64,000 nucleotides of DNA from Coffea arabica (taxonomy: Eukaryota; Streptophyta; Magnoliopsida; Gentianales; Rubiaceae). Below the pieces are notes generated by a model, which saw only the letters and a list, made by a program, of their open reading frames with translations, ran no database searches and was not told the origin of the DNA. The stretch is from assembly GCF_036785885.1 (NCBI RefSeq), contig NC_092323.1, positions 14,702,501-14,766,500 on the forward strand. Direction: 5' to 3'. Shown here piece by piece: positions 1 through 11,731 of the stretch. Within the stretch, counting starts at the first letter, position 1. Every line of letters begins with the position of its first letter. Both the position numbers and the translations under genes were made by a program.

Positions 1-583
1 CAATCTATCTCATGAAACAGCTGAGGATCTTTTTGTCGGTTGGTTGGGGAAATTGGACTGGAGTTGGCGAGTCATAGCAGGACAGAACCCAGCCTATGAT
101 CAGTTTCCATGCCAGTACCAACTGTTTTATAGAGGAAAGGCTAAAGGATCATTCTGGTATGAGCCAATATTTCAAGTAAGGACACTTGAGGGGAATTTGG
201 TCTGGAGAAGGCGAAAATACCGAGTTAGAAGAGGAAAGGTTCCAGCAACATTTCACTTCAGTGTCTTGGACAATGGAGTGGTTTCAAATGAGTTCTGGAC
301 AATCGTGGACGTCTCTGATGATTTTAGCTGGGGTTTATTCCATTACCATGGAGCTGCTCGAGTTGCAGGACAATCATATACTGGTGCCGTCCTTGTTAGC
401 CCGGATGGCATGTATCCAGATGAGACACAGAGACAAAGGCTGTTTTCAGCATTAGATAGATGTGATATCAAAGAATGGGAGCTCTTCAATGTGGATAATT
501 TGTCATGCCCAAATCCTCCTTTAGGCCTTCCAGAGGGTTCAAGACTGCATAGTAAGATTGAACCTGAAGACATGAAAGCATAA
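1..583 (+). CDS. Violaxanthin de-epoxidase-related protein, 3' part only
   Basis: The frame is open from base 2 and stops with TAA at 581-583, so the window holds only the C-terminal ~193 residues; the true start lies to the left. The protein matches my memory of the plant violaxanthin de-epoxidase-related (VDR) family, for example the segments AGQNPAYDQFPCQYQLFY, WRRRKYRVRRGK and SWGLFHYHGAARVAGQSYTGA, followed by a C-terminal part with NPPLGLPEGS. VDR is a plastid lipocalin-fold relative of violaxanthin de-epoxidase, the xanthophyll-cycle enzyme, but its own reaction is not established. No intron is needed in the visible part. A poly(A)-signal-like AATAAA follows at 779-784. Family assignment is from recognition, not a search. 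Confidence 0.85.
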   Translation, partial: NLSHETAEDLFVGWLGKLDWSWRVIAGQNPAYDQFPCQYQLFYRGKAKGSFWYEPIFQVRTLEGNLVWRRRKYRVRRGKVPATFHFSVLDNGVVSNEFWTIVDVSDDFSWGLFHYHGAARVAGQSYTGAVLVSPDGMYPDETQRQRLFSALDRCDIKEWELFNVDNLSCPNPPLGLPEGSRLHSKIEPEDMKA

Positions 584-934
584 TCAGTTGAGAGATTTGG
601 TATTGAGGATTGCTAAACTAAACTGGTCATTAGACATAGTCATTGAGCTAATTGCCAAGGGGAGTTGATTCGGTGAAAAACATGCACCAAGATGAATTTT
701 GTCCTTGGGGAAAATTGATGGTCAAATATGACCATTTGATGTATCAAAATAGATGTAACATGATCTGATTCAATCCAGAATAAAGTGAGTTTCTCATAGT
801 CTAAGCTAAAGGATCCATTTCCATGATCTAAAAAAGGCAGTTTAATTTTATCCGTTTACTTGCAAATATGTGCTTCAGCTGGAAATCATCTCTGGCTATG
901 TATAGAACGAAGGTGTTGACGTCAAAAGGAAAGA
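584..934 (+). other. 3' UTR and spacer after the VDR-like gene
   Basis: Non-coding. An AATAAA at 779-784 about 200 bases after the stop is a plausible poly(A) signal. Nothing else is visible before the tRNA gene. Confidence 0.5.
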
Positions 935-1005
935 TGCACCAGCCGGGAATCGAACCCGGGTCTGTACCGTGGCAGGGTACTATTTTACCACTAGACCACT
1001 GGTGC
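935..1005 (-). tRNA. tRNA-Gly (anticodon GCC)
   Basis: The minus strand folds as a 71-nt tRNA: acceptor GCACCAG pairs with CTGGTGC, the discriminator is A, the anticodon loop contains TGCCA (anticodon GCC), and the T arm is CCCGG-GTTCGAT-TCCCGG with an intact B box. It agrees with the standard plant nuclear tRNA-Gly(GCC) except for about one D-loop base. No intron; CCA is not encoded, as expected for a nuclear gene. Confidence 0.97.
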
Positions 1006-2538
1006 TGATTGCTTGGGTGTGTTAAATTTTTATATTTTATATCTAAAGCCAGTCCTTATTATCCAGTAAGAAAATTTATTTAAAATTCCTTTTATACTTT
1101 TTTTCTTTTAAAAAAACTAACCACTGCATGGGAGAAAGGAAAAAAAAAAAAAAAAAGAGTTCCAAATAAACTCTAATTTGTACATCCCTCAAGAATGTAT
1201 AGGAATCTCTCTACAGTTAAGAAAAAATGCATATTTCAAATGGATGAATGACCAGTTTTTTACATAGAACAAGTGGTACTTGTTTCATCCGTCACTTACT
1301 AATATCCTTGCTCGAATAGCATTCAAGACAGGTACAAGAATCTTTATATGGATAATAAATGTTTAAAAGTTCAGAAATAAGTTTTCTGTTGGATTGGCAA
1401 GGCTACATGCATAAGCAAAACCGGCTACAGCCCATAGATTAAGCATCTTTCTTCAAGTTTTCAATTGTCTTCTTGACGGGCAAAAAGTTTTCAAGTTTTA
1501 GTTCAGTGCATGAACTGATTCTTCAATTTGCTTTGGTAGGCTTTGCTTAGTGGAACAAGGACAGGCCTTCAATAACAAAGGCAATTAGGATGAAACAACA
1601 TGCAATTCATCTGCCCATAATTAGTGCAGTTAATCAAGAAAATCCACTTTGAGACATCTCAACCTGCTGCGATGATATGTTTGATTCTTGACCTGGAAAA
1701 CATGTGGATCTAGTTCCAGACACTTGCCACAGGGGCACAGGGCTAATACTAATATCCAATCCAACTGGTGGCCTTAAATAGCCAAAGTCCCCCAACTGAG
1801 TTCCTCATAGAGAAACTTCATGCATCGGTCGAAACTGAAGGGCATTCAGGTTTCTTCACATCATAGATCTTGACAAGAAAAGTTCATGAAAATTTGAACA
1901 GATAAGATCCATCTTCTAACAACATGAGCATAATGGGTCATAATGGGCATATTAACAGAAATTGTGTAGGAGGAAATCAAGGCCAAACAAATACAGGATA
2001 AGGGTCAAAGGGGCATGTCTTAACTCACCCCACCATATCTAATCAAATTAGTAGCAGACCACAATTTCACAATACGCGTAAAACAACAATTAACCTCTTC
2101 AAGACAACACCAGCACTAAGTTACAGTACAAGTTGAAGTCCCTGGCATCATGGCCTGCACCAAACTACATAACGTATCAGATTTACGATAAAAGACTTGA
2201 TTATGAATTACAAGAATGAAAGTGAAACATATCCTTGATCTAATCACAAGGCTCATCTTTCCAGCAAAATTTCAGAAAGAAACAAATGGAGTTGCTCCCA
2301 AGTGAAAGATGATATGCAACTGCATCTGTTAATGGGAGATGAATAACTTGTCCTTCGAGGCAAGGCCAATCTTATATGCCACCCTTCTCGTGCATACTTC
2401 GGAAAAGTAGTCTACAATCAATCTAATCAGCCGCATTGAAAGAAAAATCAACAATATACTATTTGCATATTACCACCAGAATCAACACACCTACGGTAAC
2501 ACAAAAATGGCCACACTAATTGGTCGTAAGAACTGACC
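1006..2538. other. Spacer and probable FGAM synthase 3' UTR
   Basis: No coding frame of note. It contains an A-rich run near 1137-1157 and ordinary AT-rich sequence. The minus-strand FGAM synthase gene ends at 2539, so the right part should be its 3' UTR, but I could not place a poly(A) site with confidence. Confidence 0.4.
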
Positions 2539-5500
2539 TCATGAACACCATTCTCTGGCATTCTGGAACATTTGCAACCATGGGCTGGGCCCCTTCTTGT
2601 CCATACTCCAGTGCTTTGGATACCAGGGGAACTGCCACATCAAAAAACAGCGCTCTGGATGAGGCATCATGGCGAGATGCCTCCCATCTGGAGAGCAAAT
2701 TGCTGCAACACCCAGGGGCGACCCATTCAGATTGAAAGGGTACACTTCTGTCGGCTTCCCATCATCATCACAATACCTCACTGGGGCCAACTTTGAGTTG
2801 AGAACAGAGTTCCACACACCTTCATCAGGGAAAAAAGCTCTTCCCTCACCATGAGCAGCCCATACACCCAATGTGCTACCCTCCATTCCTTTAAACATTA
2901 TAGCAGGTGATTCTTCTATCCTCACACTTGTGAAGCGACACTCAAACCTCCCAGACTCATTGTGGATGAACCTTGGCTGTGAAGGGTCCCCATTAACACC
3001 CATAACACCTCCAACCCTGGGGCCAGGGACCCAGCCCAACAAAGCCATAAGCTGGCAGCCATTGCAAACTCCAAGACTGAAGGTGTCTGGTCGTTCATAG
3101 AACTCTTGAAATTGATCCAAAAGAGGCCTATTAAATCGAATAGATGCAGCCCAACCCTTTGCTGAATCAAGGACATCAGCATAACTAAAACCTCCAACGA
3201 ACACAATCCCCCTGAAAGGGTGCAAAGAGATGGTTCCACTAAGGAGGTCGGACATTGTAATATCCCACGGTTCAAAGCCAGCAGCATAAAATGCAGCAGC
3301 CATTTCTCTGTCCCCATTGCTGCCTTCCTCTCTTATAACTGCTACCTTTGGTTTTGAAATGGCAGTCATATATTTCTCATCAGTATATGTAGGAGTGAAT
3401 GACAAGTCCCAGGAAGGTACCTGGCGATATTTCAGGCCATCTTTCTCTGATTCTACACAGGAAGCCAATCTTTGAAACTTTTCAAGTTGAAAGCTGGTTT
3501 CTTCCCATATATCCCTCAGTGCTGAAGTTTCTTCATTCAAAAAAGTAACTCCATCAATCCTCACATCAACCACCGGTGACACAGTTACACTTCCAATAAT
3601 CCCAGCAGAAATGCCTACATCAGATAGCTTTGCCATTACCATGTCCAAATGTTTCTTGCTGACCTCAAGGAGTAGTCCAAGCTCTTCTGCAAATAGTGTT
3701 TTGAACGGACTACCCTCCACCGAAGTCAAGTCCAAGGAAATTCCACAGTTCCCAGCAAATGCCATCTCAAGGGCACTTACAATCAACCCTCCATCGCTGA
3801 TATCATGACCAGCAGAGATCAAATCCTCACTAAGAAGCTCCTGAACCCTATTGAATACTGTTTTGAGGTAAGGAACATCGTCAAGGTCAGGACACTCATT
3901 CCCAACCTGATCAAAAACTTGAGCAAGAGCAGATCCGCCTAGACGCCGCTTCCCCTTTGCCAAGTCGATGTGAAGCAGTATGCCATTGTCTCCGAGTTTT
4001 AAATCTGGGGTCACTGTTTTTGTTATGTCTGGACAAGTTACATAGGTGCTGATTACAAGATTTCCAGGAGCCTTGACAACTTCCCCTGATGCATGGGCTG
4101 CCATTGAGAGACTATCTTTTCCCCCATCAATTGCAATACCAAGTTCAATCATTGCCTCTGAAAGAGCCAAGGCAGCATCATACATTGCTGCTCCTTCCCC
4201 ATCCATTTTAGCAGCATACATCCAATTTCCACTTGCTTTGACATCAGCGAGGGAAGTGACCTTTGCCCAAACTAGATTAGTAAGTGCTTCTCCAACTGCC
4301 AGTCGTGCCATTGCCTTTGGATCCAAAAGCCCTTTGATTGGTTGCTCCCCAATGGAGCATGCACCTCCTGTCAAGTCAGTGTAGCTTTGAGCAATAACAG
4401 CAACATCAGAAAGTGTAATTTGCAGGGGACCTACAGTTTGCTGCTGTGCCACAAGACCTGTGACACACCTATCAACTTTCGTAGTCAAGAATCGTTTCGA
4501 ACATACCGAGGGCAGCCTTAACACTCTCTTCAGAGAATCCTTTAAGGTTATCCCTGGTGCAATATCAATTGGCTCGCGCACATTAACTGTGTGATGGAAC
4601 TCAAAGGTTTTCTGTGGCATATCACCAAGCACTTTCTCAAGTTCAAGGTCCTCAGCTGGTGGTGGAGGCGGCAATCCCTTTGAAATGCATCTCTCAACAG
4701 CCAAACTGTCTATTAAGACAACACATCCCTCACCACTAATTGTTCCAATAACAGCCATAGAGACTCTTTCCCTTTCACAGATAGCCTGCAGCAGGCTGCG
4801 GCTTTCAGGCTTCACCAATATTGCATCTTGCTCCTGATACTCTGCACCCCAAATTTCCAAGACAGACATGGTGTTATCTCCAACTACAATTGCTCTTATA
4901 TCAATTTTAGCACCCTTTGGATATATTATTTCCTTGACAACATTACAGTTTCCACCAGCACCCTGATCATGGATACTTATGATGGGGTTCTTCTCTCCCA
5001 TCTCGATGCATGCGCGGACCACACGATATAACTTCTGAGCCATCTCTGCATCTCCACGTTGTACAGCATTAAAGTCAAGTTCAGCGTCATTCTGACCACT
5101 GACCATGCTGGATGCAGCACCCCCTCCCATTCCTATACGATATGCTGGGCCTCCAATCTTGACAACTAACATGCCAACTTCAGGCTCACCCTTTGTAACG
5201 TGGATGTGATCTATTTGTCCAATACCTCCGCTGAACATAATTGGTTTCAACCATTCACGCCTTTCCCCACTTGGGAGTCTCATTCCAAAAGTCCTTGTGT
5301 AACCTTGAATTAAGGGTTCCCCAAATTTGTTCCCATAGTCTGATGCACCATTACTAGCATCAATGAGAATCTGCAATGGAGAAGCCAAGTTAAGTGGGTA
5401 AGTGAATGATGGATCTTCCCATGGGGCATATGACCCTTCAATATTGAGATTTCCAACACAGTATCCAGCAGTAGATGCGACAACAAAAGAACCCTTCCCA

Positions 5501-6916
5501 GTTGCATGGGTGTCCCTAATGCGTCCTCCAGCTCCAGTTTCAGCCCCGGGATATGGTGCCACAGCGCAAGGAAAATTATGGGTCTCAGCAGTAAACAAGA
5601 TATCAAGGTCATGTTCGCTCATGTTTAAGGAGCATGTGGAACCAGGTTGAACTGGCCGCAACTGTTTCACGGGAAACCCTTGGATTGCACTAGAGTTATC
5701 CTTGAAGCCAATGACGGAATTGTTAGGGTTTGCCCGCAAAGTACTCTTGACAATCTGCATGAGAGTCCTGTCCATTGGTTTACCATCTATAACAATTTTC
5801 CCAGTAAAAAACCAATGTCTGCTGTGTTCGCTGTTGGACTGTGCAATATCAAACAGCTCAACATTGGTTGGGTTCCTCTTAATATCATGCCTGAAAAGCT
5901 TGGTGTAGTATTGTAGATCTTGTTCATCAAATGCCAAACCCATTTGCTCGTTGATTTCTTCCAGTGCCTTCCTTCCTTTCTCCATGACTGGTATATGTCT
6001 GACCTCCTCTGGAACTACATTTGTCTCAAAGGAAGTAAGCTTTTGTGCATAAACACATTCAGTCATCCGATCATGCACCATTGCAGCAAACTCAATAATT
6101 TGACCGTCCGGCAGAGAACCGCTACCAGGCTTAACATACAACAAGTACCTCCTCGATCGCTCCATTCTATTTATCTCTGTCAACCCACAAGCTCGGCAGA
6201 TTGACACAGCATTTGCCGACCATGCTGTGGTAAAAGACAGCCTAGGTCCAACTTCAACTAAGATTGCATTAGAGCTATTCTTCACCTCTTTATCAAGAAA
6301 ACTTTGAGCCCCCAGATTTTCAGGCTCATATGTTTCTCCTAACACCCATTGAAGCACTGAGAGCTTCTCACTAGAAAGCCTGGAATCGAGCCCGACATTG
6401 AAACAGTGCTCAGTTTTCAATCCAATTATTTGGTTTGATATTTTGGTCTGAATCGTTTTCAGAAGCTCACATGTGGCACTCTCTTGAATCAAAGGTACAC
6501 GATAAAAATGAATAACCTTTTCGTGCCCTATCCCCTCAACCTCACTTCGTTTTTCATCAACTGAGCTACCCACATTTCCTGAAACCACAGCTCTAACCTT
6601 TACTGGCAAATGGGATCTTAACCTAATACCCTTGTCATAATTTTTTCTCAAATGACTCTTTCCTTGGACTGTACCCCAAAGCAATCGATTCGTCCACCTT
6701 GGTGGATGTTTAGGCAAGATTAATTTTTGCCTACACGAACCCTGTAATAGTGATCAGACAAAAACCGAAAAATAATCAATACCGTCCATTTTCCAAGTAC
6801 TCTCGCATAATAAAATAAGTATTTCACTATTGGAAAAAGTAAAAAGAAAGAAATATGAAGAAAATGCATACGTGCAGAAACTCTGATGCTGTAATATCCC
6901 AAGCAGAAGCAGCCAT
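2539..6916 (-). CDS. PUR4: Phosphoribosylformylglycinamidine synthase (FGAM synthase)
   Basis: Catalyses the fourth step of de novo purine synthesis: FGAR + ATP + Gln to FGAM; in plants it is organellar. Two coding exons on the minus strand: exon 1 6872-6916 (15 codons, MAASAWDITASEFLH), intron 6742-6871 (GTATGC...TTACAG), exon 2 2539-6741, giving 1415 residues, close to the ~1407 of Arabidopsis. The frame runs in phase 0 across the intron; without exon 1 there is no good ATG, since the large open frame would have to begin at TTG 6717. Visible parts: a basic transit-like N terminus, PurM-type domains with AETHNFP, GGRIRD and GAGG.CNVV, and a class I glutamine amidotransferase domain with GVCNGCQLMALLGW (nucleophile about Cys1241) and MMPHPERCF. 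All key motifs are intact. The assignment is very firm; the exon 1 model is strong but unproven. Confidence 0.96.
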
Positions 6917-6925
6917 GAACTCAAT

Positions 6926-7171
6926 CTGCAACAAATGAGATAAATAAACATGCATAAGCAAAAGAATGCACAACTATTCAGCGGGGGCCAGGTAACAACC
7001 ATCAAAAAACAAATCTTGTAACCATCAAAATTTTTATCAAACCTCTGTAAATAGTATAATAAAAAAACTAAAACATGGAAAAAGACTCATTTAAATTTTA
7101 AAAAAAAAAAAAAAAAAACCTCTACCAAAGGTTCCATCACAAACCAGCAAGTCAGACCAAAAAAATTATAC
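6926..7171 (-). other. Leader (5' UTR) intron of FGAM synthase
   Basis: On the minus strand GAAAG|GTATAA at 7171 is a good donor and TTTGTTGCAG ending at 6926 a good acceptor, placed 9 bases before the proposed ATG at 6916. I recall a leader intron in the Arabidopsis gene too. Inferred from splice signals only. Confidence 0.55.
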
Positions 7172-7296
7172 CTTTCAGATTAAGAGACAAAGGCAGCTAT
7201 TGTTGTACTTTGTAATGGCGGGTTCAAGAGGTGGCGATGGTGGCCACTGGATTTGCCGAGGGGTGGTGGCGGGAGGAGGCCAGTCTGGCCAGTGAG

Positions 7297-7351
7297 TTTG
7301 CCGCCGTTGAGGAGTGAATTTGCCGCCGAGAGACTTTCCAGCTGTTTATAT
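7297..7351 (-). promoter_or_regulatory. FGAM synthase promoter and leader: TATA box and two E2F-like sites
   Basis: A minus-strand TATAAA lies at 7345-7350, preceded by an AGCCCTA (telo-box-like) element at about 7353-7359. Two copies of TTTGCCGC, which fit the plant E2F/DP consensus TTTSSCGC, occur at 7297-7304 and 7319-7326 (plus-strand reading), inside two near-identical short repeats in the likely leader. Position is consistent with a growth-regulated nucleotide-synthesis gene, but function is inferred. Confidence 0.4.
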
Positions 7352-7519
7352 GGCTAGGGCTTTAAGGACACTAGTGGAAAACTGCGGCTGGTGACGGACT
7401 TATTAATCATGTGCTACTAACGACTCTAACTAAAAACGGACAAGGATCCTTTTTCTAATATAATTCCAGCAAGTGACACAATTAAATAAAAGCAAGAGTT
7501 ATATTATTCCTAAAATAAT

Positions 7520-9540
7520 GGGATAATTTCAAAACCTCCCAGGAGGTTTCTGATAATTTCATTGAGTTCTCCTAAAGTTTGAAAAATTATACATATCTCC
7601 CTTATTATTTAAAATGGTAATTTTACCCTTTAAATATTTTAATGAAATTCCCTTATTTGGCATGCTTATACTTAGAATGAGTTTTAAAATTATTTTTTAT
7701 TATTTTTCCTTCTTATTCTTTTTTTTAAAATTTTTATCCAATAAAACTATAGAACTACCACTATTACCTCTAGTTCTTATTATAACCAAATGTTGAACTA
7801 GTGATTTTTTTGACAAATTAATTTTATATGTAATCCAATATTTTGCTGATCTTTGTTTTCTATGTTTTAGTATTAAAATTAACAATAAATCAAAAAAATT
7901 GCCCAAAACTATTATTAAATTATGATAATCTCACTACTCGAAAAATTCATATATTCTAAATAAATTGTTTCAACATTTTCTATTCTATCTTATAAATCTA
8001 AATCCATAATAAAATACCATCAAAAATACCATATCATAGTAATAAAATTATTATTATAGTTGTTTATCAAATAGTAGATATGGACATGAAAAATTTGGCA
8101 CCTTTGCCTTATAATTATACTAAATAATCTTATAATTGTATAAAAAATAAATTAAAACTCGTAATACAAGGGCTGATTCCTCCAATTATTGTTTGAAAAA
8201 AAAATTACCACGATAACGTTCTGATAGAGTTCTAGTATAAAACTATACCTGCTGAGCAAGCAAGAAAATTTTTTTTTTAATAAATGTTTGGCAACTGGGC
8301 TGGTTCAGCCGGCAGCCATTGGAATATCGGCCAAAAAGCTACCTGACTGTTAGGCCGACAACTTGCAGCTTCTTTTAAAAAAAAAAAAAAAAAAAAAACT
8401 TCAGCCCGGCAGCCATGATAAATTTCCAAAAAATCTGGCGGCCATCAAAAGTGAGAAAAAGGGTCTACATGGCCCCAATGTATAGCATACAACCGAATAC
8501 AAATATTCATCCTTTTTTTTTGTGGGAAACTCAAATGCAGATGCAAATGCAGGTTGTAACATGTTAGTAGTGGGACAGAGTAGTACTGTGGCGGTCAGTA
8601 GCTTCTTCTTCTTTTTTTTTTTTTCTTTTTTTGGGTAATACTTGTCCCACTAATACTACTTATAGATTCTGAAAAAAATTTAAAAACCTTTTTGATTTTT
8701 ATATTAAAAATTAAATGAAAAGGTTGTAGGAACAGGTGAAAATGCAGTGGGACGGAAGTGGAGAGGAAGGTGAGTGCATGCATGAGTGTGAGAGTCAGAA
8801 GACGAGAAGGAGGTCGGAGGTGGTGGAAAAAAGATAAAGGTAAGAATGGAGAGAGAGATATAAGGAGATTATATTGAACAAAAGAAGGGAAATGAGTATA
8901 TTGGTGTAGCAGTAGACCAGTAGTAATGTATCTTCTCTCATTCTTCACGTCCCTCAGCACCCTTATCTTCTTCTCTCGTCACTCTTTTTTTTTTTTTCTT
9001 ACCATTTCAAAGCTGCTGCTGCTGCTGCTGCTACTACTACTACTACTGCTGCTGATGAGGAAAATTCCACTCAAAAAAAGGCTGCCGGGCTAACTTGAAG
9101 TTTCAAAAAAAAAAAAACTGCAACCGGCCAGGCGTTTTTGAAATTTATCATGGCTAAGCCCGGCAGTCTTAAATTTTTTTTTTTTTTAAAAAGAGCTTTT
9201 TTGCAGATTTCCCAGTGACTGCTAGGTTGAACCAGCCCCGCTGCCAAAACATTTATTAAAGAAAAAAAAATTCTCTTGCTTGCCGGGCTGTGTCAGCCTT
9301 GCAGGCATAGTTTTGTACCAGAACTCTGTCAGAATGTTATTGTTGCGATTTTTTTTTTCGAACAATAATCAGAGGAATTAGCCTAATACAAGGACATTTA
9401 AAAAATTGACCAAATCAATATTATTTTAAGATTTTATTACTAAAACTATCAAATTAAGGGAGGTAAGTGTAATTTTTTAAACCTTATGAGAGCTCAATGA
9501 AATTGTTAGAAATCTCAGGGGAGGTTTCTGAAATTATCCT
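7520..9540. mobile_element. Non-autonomous Mutator-like DNA transposon with long inverted ends
   Basis: The 2021-bp element begins GGGATAATTTCAAAACCTCCC and ends with the inverse of AGGATAATTTCAGAAACCTCCC. It is flanked by a perfect 9-bp target duplication TAAAATAAT (7511-7519 and 9541-9549), the Mutator hallmark. A second inverted segment (about 8160-8440 against 9075-9400) sits inside the ends, and about 500 bp of extra AT-rich sequence (7620-8160) lies in the left arm only. The centre (about 8450-9070) is unrelated to the ends and holds a CT-rich stretch and a CTG/CTA trinucleotide run (about 9011-9055). No transposase frame is visible. It sits about 170 bp upstream of the FGAM synthase TATA box. 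Confidence 0.85.
9011..9055 (+). repeat. Trinucleotide run (CTG)n(CTA)n inside the Mutator-like element
   Basis: About 7 CTG/GCT units are followed by 5 ACT units and then more GCTs. It is not in a convincing reading frame. Confidence 0.8.
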
Positions 9541-9549
9541 TAAAATAAT

Positions 9550-9986
9550 TAATCACTCCTGGCTCCATAAGCAAATTAGAATCATTTCTAATTGATTAGC
9601 TGAAATTTCGAGCAAGGTTCACTTCAAATTCCGCAATGTCCACTTCAATGTCTGGACTTAACAATGGATTTTGGTTGCTTGGATGGTGGATTATTTACGC
9701 AAATTTATTTGCTTGTATCGTGAATAATTTGTTTAACTACTATTTTTTTATTTCATATATATCACATTAAGAAAATATTATAGTATTCTTTTTCAAATAA
9801 TTATTTCAAATAATTTAATATCCAAACATAATGAAACTACAGCCTTGTTTTTGATTGATTATTTTATTTCAATTTGAAATAATCACACAATGAAATTATA
9901 GGTTTTGTTTTGATTGATTATTTTATTTTAATTTGGAATAACCACAGTGTTCTCATTTGGTTATATATTTTTTAATGACAAAAAAA
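9550..9986. other. AT-rich spacer
   Basis: No gene seen. It contains a local repeat: a segment around TTTTGATTGATTATTTTATTT occurs twice (about 9847-9880 and 9905-9940). Confidence 0.4.
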
Positions 9987-11028
9987 GGATTAATATCACT
10001 TTACCCATTAAACTATATCACTACTATAATTTTTAGCCCATAATGTTATCTTTTAATTACTTTACCTCATAGGTAATTCAACTCAATATGTTAATAATTT
10101 TTGGACAAAAATGCCCTTTTATTTTATAGCATTACCATATTATTATTATCACTTTATCCTTTTAAATTATAGTAATACAATTGCTTTACTCCTTTACATT
10201 TTTTAGACATTTTACCCCATCGTTAATCTAACTGGCATGTTCAAAAAATTTTAAATGTATTTACCCTTTTTATATATAATTTAAAATTTTGGAATGGTTA
10301 TTCTTCCTTTTTTTCACTCTAAGAGTTTCAAAAACATAAAATAAAAGGATTTTCTCAAATTTCTTTTTTCACACTTATTAATACTAGGAAAAGAAAAAGA
10401 GATAGAAGAAATGGAGACAGAGAATTAGATTTTACAAATAAAGAAATTAAGGAAGAATCTAATATTATCGTATTACTTTAACATCGTCGAAATTAGAATT
10501 GGAATTGGGTGGTAAATAAAAAAGTAAAATAATTTTAAAATAACAAAAATATTGAATTCTTCCTTATTTTGTATTTAAAAGAAAAAAGAATTGAGCTCAC
10601 ACACTCTCTCTCCCTCCCCCTATCTTTCTATTTTTTTCAATATTAATAAGACTGCCAAGAAAAAAGAGATTAATGTTTTGACTTTTTTTCTTAATACTAA
10701 AAAGAAGAAGAGAAACTCTAAGTTTTTTATTGTTTTTATTACACAAAGAGAAGGGTAATTTCTTCTAAAGTTTTTTAACTTACTAAATTGGTTTAATGGT
10801 GGAATGAATTGTCTAAAAAATAACCCTAGAAGGTAAATTGATAATGAGACCATAGTTTATGGAGGTAAAGTGATAATAATTTTAAGAGTTAAACATATAT
10901 TTTAACTTAAATTAATAAACTCCATTAGCTTTGATCATTAATTTTGGGGGTAAAACGATTAAAAATAACATCAAGAAAAAAATTGATACTGACACCAAAC
11001 ATTGAAAAAATAAAGTGATAATAACCCT
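9987..11028. mobile_element. Degenerate Mutator-like (or other TIR) DNA element without transposase
   Basis: The left end GGATTAATATCACTTTACCC is matched by the inverse of the right end, GGGTTATTATCACTTTATTT, and the similarity continues for tens of bases. A second copy of the motif TTATTATCACTTTA occurs further in on both arms (near 10140 and 10870), so each arm carries two tiers of the same module. The flanks are A-rich on both sides, so the target duplication cannot be read. No coding capacity. Confidence 0.6.
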
Positions 11029-11731
11029 AAAAAAAATTAATCGATCAGAGAATAGTCTTTGCTCGTATAAGCATTTCTATTTTAGGAGAGTTGTAGAAAA
11101 TACAAGTCTTTTTTTGGTGGATTACACTTATGTATATCTAGAAAAGTTCCATCAACAATAAATGCATATAGATGAAACTCTTACAATATTGAGTTTATTG
11201 AAAAAACAAAAGGAACAACTTTTTTAAGGGAGGCTTTTCTACTCTTTTCTTCGATTGCTTTCTTCCTTGAAGCTCAATTTTTCTACTTCACGACCTAGTG
11301 TTATTAGAAATTAAATATATATACAACAAAAATGAAAATGCTTCTTTACTCTTCTAGTCATAACTATAGATATCACCACTAACTGCTGTTTATAGAATTA
11401 TTCGATGGCTAACATTCCCTACAGCATTTGATAATAAATTGATGAAGTGTTTGGCCTACCGCTATACTTGGTTGATTTACATAATTTCATTGCTATCCTT
11501 AAAAGTGATTGAATTAGAGTTTTTAGATAGCTTAACCTCTTAAGGAACAACTCAGCTTCAAAATAGATAGGGAAGCTCGATAGGCACCAATAAAGGTTCG
11601 AGGACTTCCTATATGTTTTAGTACAGGAGGACTATTTGTGCAATTTACCCCAAAAAAGAGGGGGAAAAAAGAAAAACAAAGAATTGCGGGAAGAAAACAA
11701 ACTAGACAAAATTAAATTATACAAAATAACA
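11029..11731. other. Spacer downstream of the tRNA-His guanylyltransferase gene
   Basis: AT-rich; the right end should include that gene's 3' UTR. No coding or RNA feature seen. Confidence 0.4.

Noticed and set aside
2873-6204. Many antisense open frames across FGAM synthase
   Set aside because: They mirror the conserved coding strand and have no recognisable domains.
8595-8960. 121-codon minus-strand frame in the Mutator-like element
   Set aside because: Low-complexity Phe/Leu/Ser sequence, no domain, within a non-coding transposon centre.
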